This document shows, in pieces, positions 18,598 through 31,710 of a stretch of 64,000 bases of DNA (positions within the stretch are counted from its first letter, which is position 1; each line of letters opens with the position of its first letter). Source of the DNA: Iodidimonas nitroreducens (lineage in GTDB: Bacteria; Pseudomonadota; Alphaproteobacteria; Sphingomonadales; Rhodothalassiaceae); NCBI RefSeq assembly GCF_008579165.1, contig NZ_BKCN01000004.1. One strand, 5' to 3'. The translations under genes were made by a program, and so were the position numbers. The notes beneath the pieces are model-generated. The model did no database searches. It had not been told where the DNA came from and worked only from the letters and a program-made list of their open reading frames with translations.

Positions 18598-20027
18598 ATG
18601 TCGCAAGGACTGACGCTTTATGACAAGATATGGCGTCGGCATCTGGTTGCCGATGTTGGCGATGGATCGGGCCTGATCTATATCGACCGGCATCTGGTGC
18701 ATGAAGTCACCAGCCCGCAGGCTTTTGAAAAGCTGGAGGCCGATGGCAATCGGGTGCGTCGCCCCGATGCGGCTTTGGCGGTTCCCGATCATAATATCCC
18801 CACCACGGATCGCAGCTTGCCGATTGAAGATCCCCTGTCGCGCACACAGATCGAGGTTTTGCGCCGCAATACCAAAAAATGGGGCCACGAAATCTATGAT
18901 ATCGATGATATCCGGCAGGGGATTGTGCATGTCATCGGGCCTGAGCAGGGTTTTACCCAGCCCGGCCTCACAATCGTTTGCGGGGATAGCCATACCTCAA
19001 CCCATGGGGCTTTTGGGGCTTTGGCCTTTGGCATTGGCACATCCGAAGTCGAACATGTGCTGGTCACCCAAACCCTGACTTTGAAAAAACAGCGCAATAT
19101 GCGGGTGACGGTGAGCGGTGCCTTGCCCATCGGGGTTACGGCCAAAGATATGGCGCTGGCGATCATCGGCCGGATTGGGACCAATGGCGGTACTGGCCAT
19201 GTGATTGAATTTGCCGGTGATGCCGTGCAGGCCCTGAGCATGGAAGGGCGGATGACCCTGTGCAATATGGCCATCGAAGCCGGGGCGCGTTCGGGTTTGA
19301 TCGCCCCCGATGAGAAAACATTCGATTATCTGCGTGGCAGACCCTTTGCCCCCAAGGCGGGACAGTGGGAGGGGGCCGTGGCTTTGTGGCGCAGTCTTTA
19401 TAGCGATCCCGATGCCCATTTCGATCGGGAGATCACCATCGATGCCAATGGGATAGAGCCGCATGTAACATGGGGAACCAGCCCGGAACAGGTGGCCCCC
19501 ATTGGCGCGCGGGTGCCGGATCCCGATGATTTTGCGGATATAGGCAAGCGCGAAGCCGCCGGACGTGCCCTTCATTATATGGGGCTGGAACCGGGGATGG
19601 CGCTCGATGGTTTGGCGGTGGATCGGGTGTTTATCGGATCGTGCACCAATAGCCGGATCGAGGATTTGCGGGCGGCAGCGGCCGTGGTTAAGGGTCATGC
19701 CGTGGCGCCCGGGATCATCGAAGCCCTGGTGGTGCCCGGCTCGGGCCTTGTGAAATATCAGGCCGAGCAGGAAGGCCTGGATAAAATCTTTACCGATGCC
19801 GGATTTTTATGGCGGGAACCGGGCTGCTCCATGTGTTTGGGGATGAACCCGGATAAAGTGCCACCGGGCGAACGCTGCGCTTCGACCTCTAACCGCAATT
19901 TCGTGGGGCGCCAAGGTCCGGGGGCGCGCACGCATCTGTTGTCGCCAGCGATGGCGGCGGCGGCGGCGATCACCGGACATCTGACCGATGTGCGCCGATT
20001 GTCATCCAAAACTGCGGAGATTGCCTG

Positions 20028-20028
<1 letters not shown>
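18598..20028 (+). CDS. leuC: 3-isopropylmalate dehydratase large subunit
   Basis: Aconitase-family protein of 476 residues, the large subunit of isopropylmalate isomerase in leucine synthesis. Landmarks are CGDSHTSTHGAFGALAFGIG, the cysteine motif VFIGSCTNSRIEDL and the second pair of [4Fe-4S] cysteines in GCSMCLGMNPD. The ATG at 18598 is preceded by GATGGAGGTGG. The stop overlaps the leuD ATG (TGATG). The gene is complete and free of the indels that affect many neighbours. Confidence 0.97.
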
Positions 20029-20636
<608 letters not shown>

Positions 20637-20658
20637 TCATGGGTCCTGACCCTAGGCT

Positions 20659-21666
20659 TTATCGTGCATCCTGAAGATGGGGCAGGCCATAAAGCCGCAG
20701 GCGGCTGACCCCGCCATCGGGATGGATATTGAGCCGCACATGGCTCACCGGCCCGATCTGTTTAATGCCATCGGTGATCAGATGTTCGTCATCAGCCTGC
20801 AAGGGATTCGGCGGTAGAAGCGTATCCCAGAATTGCGATTGCACGATCAGCAGTTCATCGGGGCTATGGGGGCAAAAAGCGGCCTGCAAAGAAAATTGAT
20901 CGGGATAATTGCCTTTGAAATGGGCGGTATCGATCAGGATTTTTGAAATCACCCCGGGGCAGCCAAGGGCAAGGATCGCCCAATCATGGCCCGGCTCGCG
21001 GCGGCGGCGGGTTTCCCAGCCATCGCCCATATCAACGCCCCTGCCGGGTGCGATCAGATTGTCGGGCCTGCCAAAATGGGCATCATTGGCGGCCACCGCC
21101 CGGCCTCCATGGACCAAAGCCGCCAGATCGATGGGCTCGCCGCTTGTTAGGCGGGCGGGATCGAAATCGATATGGCCATAAACGCGCAGCCGCGCCACCC
21201 CGCCATCGGGATAGATATTGAGCCGCACATGGCTGGCCTTCATCGGCTGCGGCAGGCGGATCAGCAGACGATCATTCCCGGCCAGTGCGGTGATGCCGAT
21301 GGCTTCGAGCCATGGGGCCCGATCATCGGGGATTTCATCCGTGCTCTGGCACAGATCGATCGAGGCGGCGGGGGGAAAATTGCCGGTAAAATGGCGGGTA
21401 TCGATCTCGAACGCTGCGATCAGCCCGGCATGGCCCAGTCTGATGATGCAATGATCATGGCCCGGCCCGCGCTTGCGGCGGCTTTCCCAGCCATCCATCC
21501 ATTTGCCATTCGCATCATATTTTCCGGGGATGAACTGCGGCTCTGTGGGATCGATCAGCCGGGATTTATCGGCAAAAAAATCATCATTGGCAAAAACCAC
21601 CTGACTGCCAAGGCGCGGGCTGGCGAGGTCTGTCCATCCCCTGTCGATCACGGGTGCGGCCTGCAT
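20659..21666 (-). CDS. alc: Allantoicase
   Basis: Hydrolyses allantoate to ureidoglycolate and urea. The 335-residue protein is built from two repeats, each with the motifs GDGWETRRRREPGHDW (or GWESRRKRGPGHDH) and SHVRLNIYPDGGVARLRVYG-like ends, which is the allantoicase duplication. Transcribed on the minus strand behind puuE and uraD, so alc is the third gene of that unit. With AllA at 29885 it allows allantoin carbon to reach glyoxylate. Confidence 0.94.
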   Translation of the reverse strand: MQAAPVIDRGWTDLASPRLGSQVVFANDDFFADKSRLIDPTEPQFIPGKYDANGKWMDGWESRRKRGPGHDHCIIRLGHAGLIAAFEIDTRHFTGNFPPAASIDLCQSTDEIPDDRAPWLEAIGITALAGNDRLLIRLPQPMKASHVRLNIYPDGGVARLRVYGHIDFDPARLTSGEPIDLAALVHGGRAVAANDAHFGRPDNLIAPGRGVDMGDGWETRRRREPGHDWAILALGCPGVISKILIDTAHFKGNYPDQFSLQAAFCPHSPDELLIVQSQFWDTLLPPNPLQADDEHLITDGIKQIGPVSHVRLNIHPDGGVSRLRLYGLPHLQDAR

Positions 21667-21702
21667 GCTGTCGTCTCCATCTGGAAAAAAAGGGGTGTGA
21701 GT

Positions 21703-22221
21703 TCAAGCTTCCATCGCATCGAGACGCAGACGGGCGATTTTATGGATTTCAGCCATGGCCGTTTGGAATTCCTGTCCGGCATCATGCTCCAAACGGCGTT
21801 CAAAAGCATTGAGGATCGCATCGGCATCCAGCCCGCGCACGGCGATGATGAAGGGAAAACCAAAGCGCGATTTATAGGCCTGATTAAGGGTTTTGAACCG
21901 GGCGAATTGTTCTGGCGACAAACGATCAAGGCCCGCCCCCGCCTGTTCGGTGGTGGAATCCTTCGATAAAGCCCCGGCCAAAGCCGCCTTGCCCGCCAGA
22001 TCGGGATGCGCTTTGATGAGGTTCAGTTTTTCATCATGGCTGGCTGCCTCCACAGTCTTGTGCATGGCTTCATGCAGGCGATCCGCCTGATCAAGGCTGC
22101 CGCCGGGCACAAGCGACCATATCCGCTCGGCCACCCAGGGGGAATGTTCGTAAATGCCGCCATAAGCCGTGATGAAATCGGATTCCGTCAGGGACGAAGG
22201 GCGAGGGGTCAGCTTTGGCAT
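21703..22221 (-). CDS. uraD: OHCU decarboxylase
   Basis: 2-oxo-4-hydroxy-4-carboxy-5-ureidoimidazoline decarboxylase, which finishes urate breakdown to S-allantoin. The 172-residue chain has FITAYGGIYEHSPWVAE, the catalytic-histidine block IKAHPDLAGKAAL, and the C-terminal FGFPFIIAVRG typical of the family. The start at 22221 (MPKLTPRPSS) is used; an upstream extension would run into puuE. It works with UraH, encoded on the other strand at 23423. Confidence 0.94.
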   Translation of the reverse strand: MPKLTPRPSSLTESDFITAYGGIYEHSPWVAERIWSLVPGGSLDQADRLHEAMHKTVEAASHDEKLNLIKAHPDLAGKAALAGALSKDSTTEQAGAGLDRLSPEQFARFKTLNQAYKSRFGFPFIIAVRGLDADAILNAFERRLEHDAGQEFQTAMAEIHKIARLRLDAMEA

Positions 22222-22240
22222 GTCATAAACTCCCGATTTT

Positions 22241-23158
22241 TCAGTCTTGGGGTGCCGGATGGGTGGCGATCCAATGGCGGGCAATATCCACCCGCCGACA
22301 AATCCATAGATCGTCAAAGCCCTGCACATAATCAAGAAAGCGTTTGAGCGCGGCTATCCTTCCCGGCCTGCCAACGATCCGGCAATGCAGCCCCACCGAC
22401 ATCATGCGCGGCACCGTCGTCCCTTCGGCATAAAGCACATCAAAGCTGTCTTTCAGATAGTGGAAAAACTGCTCGCCGCTATTGAAGCCCTGCACCGTTG
22501 CAAAGCGCATATCATTGGCATCAAGGGTATAGGGGACGACGAGATGCGGCTTACCTGCGGGGCGGGTCCAGAAGGGCAGATCATCATTATAATCATCGGC
22601 ATCATAAAGAAATCCGCCTTCTTCGGCAATGATCCGGCGGCTATTGGGGCCGGTGCGGCCCGTATACCAGCCCAGCGGACGGCTGCCGGTGATTTTTTGG
22701 TGAACTGCGATGGCCTTTTCCAGATGGGCGCGTTCGATCTCTTCCGGCACGGATTGATAATCGATCCAGCGATAGCCGTGCGAACAGATTTCATGGCCAT
22801 CGAGAAGCGCCCGCTCCGCCACCGCCGGATTGCGCTCCAAGGCCATGGCCACCGCAAAAAGGGTGAGGGGCATCCGATAGGCGGAAAACAGATCGAGCAA
22901 CCGCCAAACGCCCACCCGGCTGCCATATTCATAAAGCGATTCCATGCTCATATGGCGGGCGTGCTCGATGCGCGGGGCATTGACGATTTCCGACAGGAAC
23001 ATTTCCGCCTCATCATCGCCATGCAATATGGATCGCTCGCCACCCTCCTCATAATTCAAAACGAATTGCAAGGCGAGGCGGGCTTTTCCCGGCCATTGCG
23101 CCTGTGGCGGGGTGGGGCCATAGCCGATCATGTCGCGGGGATAGGGGGTCGGTGTCAC
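22241..23158 (-). CDS. puuE: Allantoinase of the polysaccharide-deacetylase family (PuuE type)
   Basis: A 305-residue metal-independent-type allantoinase related to polysaccharide deacetylases, converting allantoin to allantoate. The N-terminus PRDMIGYGPTPP and LNYEEGGERSILHGD are hallmark PuuE sequences, as are HEICSHGYRWIDYQ and GWYTGRTGPNSRRI. The GTG at 23158, preceded by CAGGAAA, is preferred over an upstream ATG at 23272 because the extra residues fall within the regulatory region and do not match the family. First gene of the puuE-uraD-alc unit, divergent from uraH. Confidence 0.93.
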   Translation of the reverse strand: MTPTPYPRDMIGYGPTPPQAQWPGKARLALQFVLNYEEGGERSILHGDDEAEMFLSEIVNAPRIEHARHMSMESLYEYGSRVGVWRLLDLFSAYRMPLTLFAVAMALERNPAVAERALLDGHEICSHGYRWIDYQSVPEEIERAHLEKAIAVHQKITGSRPLGWYTGRTGPNSRRIIAEEGGFLYDADDYNDDLPFWTRPAGKPHLVVPYTLDANDMRFATVQGFNSGEQFFHYLKDSFDVLYAEGTTVPRMMSVGLHCRIVGRPGRIAALKRFLDYVQGFDDLWICRRVDIARHWIATHPAPQD

Positions 23159-23220
23159 GGTTATTTCCTGTTGATGGAAAGGGCGGGAATGCGGGCGTTC
23201 GTCGCGATTATAAATTAACG

Positions 23221-23275
23221 GTTTACGATATCGACAAAAATTGTAAACTTGGCGGATGAAAATTGCTAACAATTT
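23221..23275. promoter_or_regulatory. Operator-like palindromes between puuE and uraH
   Basis: Two symmetric elements lie in the divergent 264-base region: GTTTAC (23221-23226) facing GTAAAC (23243-23248), and the perfect inverted repeat AAATTGCTAACAATTT at 23260-23275. The core ATTGCTAACAAT differs by one base from ATTGTTAACAAT at 35139-35150, in front of the TonB receptor of the same gene set. The TTG-N4-CAA form resembles operators of FadR-type GntR regulators. No regulator gene is encoded in the cluster. Function inferred. Confidence 0.5.
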
Positions 23276-23422
23276 ATCTTGTGTGTCTCGCAGATCGTTT
23301 GGCCCCTTTCAGCCTGATCATCGCGGGTCTTTGTTATTGGCATAAAGATGTCTCAGGATCAGGATAAGATTGAAGGGCCGGATTTTTCGGCAAAACAGGA
23401 TTTGAGGAAGGATTGAGGCTTC

Positions 23423-23776
23423 ATGGCCGGATTGACAACACATATTCTCGATACCACCCATGGCACACCGGCGGCAGGGGTCAGCATTCGCCTTTATGCC
23501 CGCAATGATGATGGCGACGCTTTGTTGCTGACCACGAAAACCAATTCCGATGGCCGTTGCGATCAGCCTTTGATCGCTGCCGAAGATCTGAAAATTGGCC
23601 GCTATCGTCTTGAATTTGATGTGGCTTCCTATTTTGCCGGAAAGGCTGTTGATCTGCCCGATCCACCATTTCTTGATCAGGTGGTCATAAATTTTGGTGT
23701 CAATGACGCCAAGGCGCATTATCATGTGCCTTTATTGGTTTCGCCCTTTGGCTATAGCACCTATCGTGGAAGTTGA
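23423..23776 (+). CDS. uraH: 5-hydroxyisourate hydrolase
   Basis: Transthyretin-like HIU hydrolase of 117 residues; opens 5-hydroxyisourate to OHCU. It has the N-terminal block LTTHILDTTHGTPAAGV, the central RYRLEFDVASYF and HYHVPLLVSPFGYSTYRGS, ending in the diagnostic YRGS tetrapeptide. It starts the + strand catabolic operon and is 3 bases from xdhA. Confidence 0.96.
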   Translation: MAGLTTHILDTTHGTPAAGVSIRLYARNDDGDALLLTTKTNSDGRCDQPLIAAEDLKIGRYRLEFDVASYFAGKAVDLPDPPFLDQVVINFGVNDAKAHYHVPLLVSPFGYSTYRGS

Positions 23777-23779
23777 ATA

Positions 23780-25283
<1,504 letters not shown>

Positions 25284-25291
<8 letters not shown>

Positions 25292-27665
25292 TGTAAAAAT
25301 GGCTGATGTAAAAACCGAAAAGCCCAAGGCCCCGATCAGCGGCGGGGTGGCCACAGCCATCGCCCATGATAGCGCCGCCAAGCATGTGGCCGGCAGCGCC
25401 CGCTATGTGGATGATCTGCCCGAGCCCAAAGGCCTGCTGCATCTTTATGCCCTGCAAAGCCCCCATGCTCATGCCCGCATCACCGCGATGGATCTGGATG
25501 CGGTGCGCGCGGCCCCCGGGGTGGCGATGGTGGTGACGGCGGCGGATTTGCCCGCCGCAAACCAGATTGGTGCGGTGTTCAAGGATGAGCCGCTGCTGGC
25601 CGATGGGCTGGTGCATTATGCGGGCCATCCGGTGGCGGTGGTGGCGGCCAATAGCATCGATCAGGCCCGCCATGCCGCCAGCCTTGCCCAGATCAGCTAT
25701 GAGGTGCTGGCACCGATTTTGACGATTGCTGATGCCCATCAGGCCGGATCTTATCTTGAGCCGCCGCAAAAAATGGCGCGGGGCGATGCCAGCAAAGCCC
25801 TGAAGGCTGCCGCCCATCGTTTGCAGGGCCAGCTTGCGGTGAATGGGCAGGATCATTTTTATCTGGAAGGGCAGGTGGCTTTGGCCATTCCCGGCGAAGA
25901 TGAAGATGTGCATATCACTTCCAGCACCCAGCATCCCAGCGAGCTTCAGCATCTGGTGGCCGAAGTTTTGGGGGTGGCCAATCATGCGGTTTCGGTTGAG
26001 GTGCGGCGCATGGGCGGGGGCTTTGGCGGCAAGGAAAGCCAACCGGCGATTTTTGCGGCCTTGGCGGCTGTGGTGGCAAAACACACAGGGCGACCGGCGA
26101 AATTCCGCCTTGATCGCGATGATGATATGGTGATCACCGGCAAGCGCCATGAAGCGCTGATCACCTATGATGTCGGCTTTGATGCCGATGGGCGGATCGA
26201 GGGGATTGCCTTTGAGCAGTTCATCCGCTGTGGCTATGCGGCGGATCTGTCTTTGGCGGTTTCTGATCGGGCCATGTTTCACGCCGATAATGCCTATTTT
26301 CTGCCGCATGTGGAGATCACATCTTTTCGTTGCCGCACGCACAGCGTTTCCAATACCGCCTTTCGGGGCTTTGGCGGGCCGCAAGGGGTGATCGGTATCG
26401 AACGGGTGATGGATGATATCGCCGCTTTTTTGGGGAAAGACCCTTATGCGGTGCGCTGCCTCAATCTTTATGGCGGAGCGGGGCGCGATCTTACCCCTTA
26501 TCATCAGCAGGTGACGGATAATGTGATTGGCCAGATCATGGCCGATCTGGCGGATGAGACCGATTATGCCGCCCGCCGTGCTGCGGTGCAGGCCTTTAAT
26601 GAAAGCCATCGCTGGCAGAAAAAGGGATTGGCGCTCACCCCGGTGAAATTCGGCATATCCTTTACCGCCACCCATCTCAATCAGGCGGGGGCTTTGGTGC
26701 ATCTTTATGCCGATGGCTCGGTGCATCTCAATCATGGTGGCACGGAAATGGGTCAGGGCCTGATGACCAAGGTGGCGCAGGTGGTGGCGGAAGAATTCCA
26801 GATCGATCTCAGCCGCATCAAGATCACCGCCACCCATACCGGCAAGGTGCCCAATAGCTCGGCTACGGCGGCCTCATCGGGATCGGATCTCAATGGCATG
26901 GCAGCCCAGGCGGCGGCGCGCACCATCAAAAACAGGCTGATCGATTTTGCCTGCGAAAAAGCCGGTGTCGGCAGGGATCAGGTGCGGTTTGAAGCCAATC
27001 GGGTGGTGATCGGCAATGAAGAGATCAGCTTTGATGCTTTGGTGCGCGAGGCTTATTTCGCGCGCATTTCCCTGTCATCCACCGGTTTTTATAAAACCCC
27101 CGATATTCATTATGATCGGGCGAAGCATCAGGGCCGCCCTTTTTATTATTATGCCTATGGGGCGGCGCTTTCCGAAGTGGTGATCGATGTGCTGACCGGG
27201 GAAAGCCGGGTGCTGGCGGTTGATATCCTTCATGATGTGGGGCGCTCCCTTAATCCCGCGGTGGATAAAGGCCAGATCGAAGGGGGCTTCATCCAGGGCA
27301 TGGGCTGGCTGACCACCGAAGAGCTGGTTTTTGACGCCGATGGCCGGCTGCGCACCCATGCGCCATCCACCTATAAAATCCCGGCGGCCAGCGATCGCCC
27401 CGATCATTTCCGCATCAGCTTGTTTGATAATGCCAATAAGGAAGCCACCATTCATCGCTCGAAAGCGGTGGGCGAGCCCCCCTTCATGTTGGCAATATCG
27501 GTGCATTCCGCCCTTGTGGATGCCTTGGCAAGCCTCGCCGATGGGCCGGTGCGCCCCTGTCTTGATGCCCCGGCCACCCCGGAAGCGATCCTGCAGGCGA
27601 TCCATCAAACCGGGCTGGGGGCCGTGGGGATGAAGGCTTTTGCCGGATCGCTCGATCATGGCTGA
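25284..27665 (+). CDS. xdhB: Xanthine dehydrogenase molybdenum-binding subunit
   Basis: A 793-residue molybdopterin-binding subunit that hydroxylates hypoxanthine and xanthine to urate. Landmarks are SARYVDDLPEPKGLLH, RRMGGGFGGKES (Moco binding), FRGFGGPQG, GTEMGQGLMTK and the catalytic glutamate in KAVGEPPFML. The ATG at 25284 overlaps the xdhA stop. The opposite strand is open for long stretches here because of codon bias, but those frames have no family features. Confidence 0.97.
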
Positions 27666-28688
27666 TCGCGGTGCCTTGATCGATCTGATCCCGGCGTCCC
27701 CATCGGCTTTCATGCTGGTGAGTGTGGTGGCCGCTTATGGCTCGGTGCCGCGCGGCCCGGGGGCGGTGATGTGCGTGATGCCCGATGGCCTATCGGGCAC
27801 GATTGGCGGCGGAGCTTTGGAATATCAGGCGATCCAACTGGCCCGGGATGCGCTGGCCGCAGGCGCCGATCCCTTTCTGCGCGATTTTGCTTTGGGGCCG
27901 AAGCTTGATCAATGCTGCGGCGGGCGGGTTACCTTATTGTTTGATCCTTTTGATGCCAGCGATCGTCCCTTGCTCGATGCCATGGCGGGCGACCCGCAGG
28001 CCCTGTTGCAGACCCATCCTGGCCCTTCGGCGGGCCAGCCTCATCATCGGTTGATCACCCGATCACAGTGCCCGGATGGATTGGCGGCGGATCGGGCGGT
28101 AGCGCTTTATGATGGGGCAGGGCGTTGCTTTGAGCCATCCATGCCTGTCGCTGTGGACGACATCGCCTCGGTCATCCAAAATTGTGGCTCGCCTTATGCG
28201 CCCCTTTATATGTTTGGCGCGGGGCATGTAGGCCGGGCTGTGGCGGCAGTTCTCGCCCCTTTGCCCTTTGATGTGCATTGGATCGATCAACGGGCCGATG
28301 CCTTTCCCGCCGATGCCCCGCCCCATATTCGCCAGCATAGGGTGCCTGATCCCAAAGCCTTGTGGCCTCGGCCCCGGCGGGGGCGCTTTATCTGATTTTT
28401 ACCCATTCGCATCCGCTGGATTTCGAGATCACGGCGGCTGTTCTGGCGCGCGGCGATAGCCGCTATTGCGGGCTGATCGGATCGGAAACCAAGCGGGCGC
28501 GGTTTATCAAGCGTTTTCGGGATGAAGAACATCTGGACGAAGCCCGGATCGGCAGGCTCACTTGTCCTATCGGCCTCGATGGGCCGCCGGGCAAGGAGCC
28601 AGAGGTGATCGCCATTGCCGTTGCCGCCGAGCTTTTGCACATCGTGCGGGGCGCTGATCAGCCCATGGAAGGGAGAGCGGGACTGTGA
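27658..28688 (+). CDS. xdhC: XdhC molybdenum cofactor insertion chaperone (frameshift)
   Basis: XdhC binds and sulfurates the molybdenum cofactor for XdhB. Motifs are GTIGGGALEYQAI, the cysteine pair LDQCCGGRV and the Rossmann-like MFGAGHVGRAV, then THSHPLDFEI and YCGLIGSETKRARF in the C-terminal domain. The frame breaks near 28362: TTGTGG should be TTGGTGG, restoring DPKALVASAPAGALYL. Corrected length about 343 residues. Start ATG at 27658 overlaps the xdhB stop. The break matches the missing-G pattern seen in other genes, so I do not regard it as a pseudogene. Confidence 0.9.
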
Positions 28689-29888
28689 CCATTGATTGGG
28701 TAAGCTGGATTGGCCTTGCCATCCGCTGGCTGCATGTGATCACCGGCATTGCCTGGATCGGGGCCTCATTCTATTTCGTGTGGCTTGATAATAATCTGCG
28801 CAAAGGGCCCCATAGCCAGCCCGGCGAGGCGGGGGATCTGTGGGCTGTGCATGGCGGCGGATTTTACCATAACAAGAAATATCTGGTAGCTCCCGATGAT
28901 CTGCCCGAACATCTGCACTGGTTCAAATATGAACCTATTTCACCTGGATCAGCGGCTTTCTTCTGTTGGGGGTGGTTTATTATTATGGGGCCACGCTCTA
29001 TCTGATCGATCCCTTGAAGGCTGATCTCAGCCAGATCGAGGCGATTGTCATCGGTTTGGGTTCGCTCGTCGCAAGCTGGCTCATTTATGATGCTTTGTGT
29101 CGATCCCCCCTTGGCCGCCATCATCGGCTTTTGGGGGTGATCTGGTTTGCGCTGTTAACGGCGGCGGCCTATGGGCTTGATCAGGTTTTCTCCGGTCGGG
29201 GGGCCTATATCCATGTGGGGGCGATGATCGGCACGGCGATGGTGGCGAATGTTTTTTTCATCATCATTCCCAATCAGAAAAAGGTGGTGGCGGCCATGCT
29301 GCGCGGCGATCAGCCCGATCCGGCGCTGGGGATAGCCGCCAAGCAGCGATCACTGCACAATAATTACATGACCCTGCCGGTCTTGTTCATCATGGTCTCG
29401 AACCATTATCCATGACCTTTTCCAATCCCTATGGCTGGGCGGTGCTGGCGGGGATTTCGCTTTCCGGCATCATCATCCGGCATTTTTTCAATCTGCGTCA
29501 TCATGGCAAAACCCATGGCGGGTTGATCGCTCTGGCCGTGGCGATTTTTGTGCTGACCATGATCTTTGCCGCCGATATGCAGCATCGGGCGCAAGCCGCA
29601 CTGAAGCCTGATGGGGCGATCAGCTATGCCGATGTTGAACCGATCATCAGCCGCCATTGCACAAGCTGCCATGCCGCCCAGCCCAGCCATGAATTTTTCG
29701 AGATCACCCCCGCCGATGTGATGCTGGAAACCAAGGCGCAGCTTGAGCAACATGCCGCGCGGGTGCGGGCGCAGGCGGTGGAGGCCGATATCATGCCCTT
29801 GGGCAATGAAACGGGGATGACACCGGCAGAACGCGCCCGGCTTGGGGCCTATCTTGATCAACTGCGCGATCAAAAGAGCGCGCCATGA
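28685..29888 (+). CDS. puuD: Membrane urate hydroxylase PuuD with C-terminal cytochrome c domain (two frameshifts)
   Basis: Membrane-bound urate oxidase that converts urate to 5-hydroxyisourate, passing electrons to its own haem. It starts with GTG at 28685, inside the xdhC stop. The membrane part shows GIAWIGASFYFVWLDN, FYHNKKYLVAP and LHNNYMTLPVLFIMVSNHYP; the periplasmic tail carries the haem c motif CTSCH and a downstream MPLGNETGMT. Missing bases near 28933 (GAACC for GAAGCC) and 29411 (CCATG for CCCATG) split it into three frames; corrected it is about 401 residues. It replaces the soluble cofactor-free uricase, which is absent here. Confidence 0.92.
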
Positions 29889-30403
29889 CCGCTGAAAGCA
29901 GGACCATAACGCCCCGGGCTTTAACGCCAGAAGCCTTCGCCCCTTATGGCGATGTGATGATGGTGGAAACGACAGCCAAACATTTCGAGATCAATGAAGG
30001 GCACACGACCCGCTTTCATGATCTGGCCCGCCTTGATCTCGAACGGGATGGCGGGCATCCGCTGCTCAGCATATTTCGCAGCCAGCCCAAAGCCCTGCCT
30101 TTAATTCTTGAGGTGATGGAGCGCCATCCACTGGGATCGCAGGCCTTTTATCCCTTGAGCCCCCGGCCTTATCTGGTGGTGGTGGCCCCGCCCGGGGATT
30201 TTGATCCGGCGGCGGTGGTGGCCTTCCTCGTCCGGCCCGATCAGGGGGTGAATTATCATGCGGGCACATGGCATCATTATTCCCTCGCCCTTGATGAGAC
30301 GAGCGATTTTCTGGTGATCGACCGGGGCGGGCCCGGCGATAATCTTGCTGAAGTGCGCTTGTCCCCGCCTATCAGGATCGATCTGGAGGGGGGCGCATCA
30401 TGA
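29885..30403 (+). CDS. allA: Ureidoglycolate lyase
   Basis: AllA-type, 172 residues, cupin fold; splits ureidoglycolate into glyoxylate and urea. Typical blocks are FAPYGDVM, MERHPLGSQAFYPL, YLVVVAPPGDFDP and NYHAGTWHHYSLAL, which carries the metal-binding histidines. ATGA-type overlaps join it to puuD and to guaD, so it is in the middle of the xdh-puuD-allA-guaD operon. Confidence 0.94.
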   Translation: MTAESRTITPRALTPEAFAPYGDVMMVETTAKHFEINEGHTTRFHDLARLDLERDGGHPLLSIFRSQPKALPLILEVMERHPLGSQAFYPLSPRPYLVVVAPPGDFDPAAVVAFLVRPDQGVNYHAGTWHHYSLALDETSDFLVIDRGGPGDNLAEVRLSPPIRIDLEGGAS

Positions 30404-31710
30404 CCGTTACCGCCCATCGCGGGGAGATTTTCACTCTGAAGGATGATCCCGCCCTTGGCCCGGATGCCATTGTTCATCATCTGGATGGCCTGTTGATCAT
30501 CGAGGATGGCAGGATCACCGATTGTGGTGATTTCAGCGCACTTTCCCCGCAACTGGCCACGGATCAGCATGTGACACACCATGAAAACGGGCTGATCGTG
30601 CCCGGCTTTGTGGATGCCCATGTGCATTTCCCGCAGATGGGGATGATCGCCAGCCCGGGCCGCCAATTGATGGAATGGTTGCGCGATTATACCTTCCCCG
30701 CCGAGCTGGATTTTGCCGATCCCGATCATTGCCAGGCGGCAGCACCGCTTTTTCTGGATGCACTGCTGGCCCATGGCACCACATCGGCGCTGGTTTTCGG
30801 CACCGTGCACAGCCAATCGGTTGAGGCTTTGTTTGAAGCCGCCCTCGCCCTTGATATGCGCCTGATTGCGGGCAAAGTTTTAATGGATCGCGATGCCCCT
30901 GCGGGCTTGCTCGAAAGTGCTGCGGATGGCTATGCGGCCAGCAAAAAGCTGATCGAGCGTTGGCATCATGTGGGGCGGCTTGGCTATGCCGTCACCCCGC
31001 GCTTTGCCCCCACCTGCTCGGATGAGAGCCTTGCCAGTGCGGGGCGGCTTCTGGCGGAACATCGTGATATTCTGATGCAAACCCATCTGGCGGAAAACCT
31101 GTCTGAATGTGCTCATGTGGCGGCACTTTTTCCCGATGCCCGGGATTATCTCGATGTGTATGCTCGCCATGGATTGCTGGGGGATCGCTCGGTTTTCGCC
31201 CATGGCATTCATCTGGATGATGATGCGATAAAAAGGCTGGCCGAGGCGCGTTCGGCGGTGGCCTTCTGTCCCACATCCAATCTGTTTTTAGGCAGTGGCC
31301 TGATGCGCTATGAAGCGATGCGCAAGGCCGGTGTGCCCTTGGGTTTGGGCACGGATATCGGTGCGGGCACCAGCCTGTCGCTTCTTGATACCATGGCTGA
31401 AGCCTATAAGGTGGCGCATCTGGGCGGGGTGGTGATCGGGGCTTATGAGGCCTTTTATCACGCAACATTGGGCGGCGCGCGGGCGCTTCATATCGATCAG
31501 GCGGTGGGCAGCCTTCAGCCGGGGCGGGAGGCGGATTTTCTGGTTCTGGATTATGCCGCAACCCCCATCATGGCGCAGCGCATGGCCCGCGCCCAAAGCC
31601 TTGAGGAACGCCTGTTCATCCTGATGATGCTGGGCGATGATCGGGCGGTGCGTCATGTGTATCTGGCCGGAAATCCGGCGCCCAGGCTTTATGCGCGAGC
31701 CTTATCATGA
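30400..31710 (+). CDS. guaD: Guanine deaminase
   Basis: Amidohydrolase-superfamily enzyme of 436 residues; converts guanine to xanthine. Zinc ligands are expected in VDAHVHFPQMG, QTHLAEN, FAHGIHLDD and LGTDIGAGTS, and the PQMGMIASPGRQLMEWL block is diagnostic for guanine deaminase among deaminases. Start ATG overlaps the allA stop. Its 3' end overlaps the convergent PhyH gene by 22 bases. Confidence 0.95.
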   Translation: MTVTAHRGEIFTLKDDPALGPDAIVHHLDGLLIIEDGRITDCGDFSALSPQLATDQHVTHHENGLIVPGFVDAHVHFPQMGMIASPGRQLMEWLRDYTFPAELDFADPDHCQAAAPLFLDALLAHGTTSALVFGTVHSQSVEALFEAALALDMRLIAGKVLMDRDAPAGLLESAADGYAASKKLIERWHHVGRLGYAVTPRFAPTCSDESLASAGRLLAEHRDILMQTHLAENLSECAHVAALFPDARDYLDVYARHGLLGDRSVFAHGIHLDDDAIKRLAEARSAVAFCPTSNLFLGSGLMRYEAMRKAGVPLGLGTDIGAGTSLSLLDTMAEAYKVAHLGGVVIGAYEAFYHATLGGARALHIDQAVGSLQPGREADFLVLDYAATPIMAQRMARAQSLEERLFILMMLGDDRAVRHVYLAGNPAPRLYARALS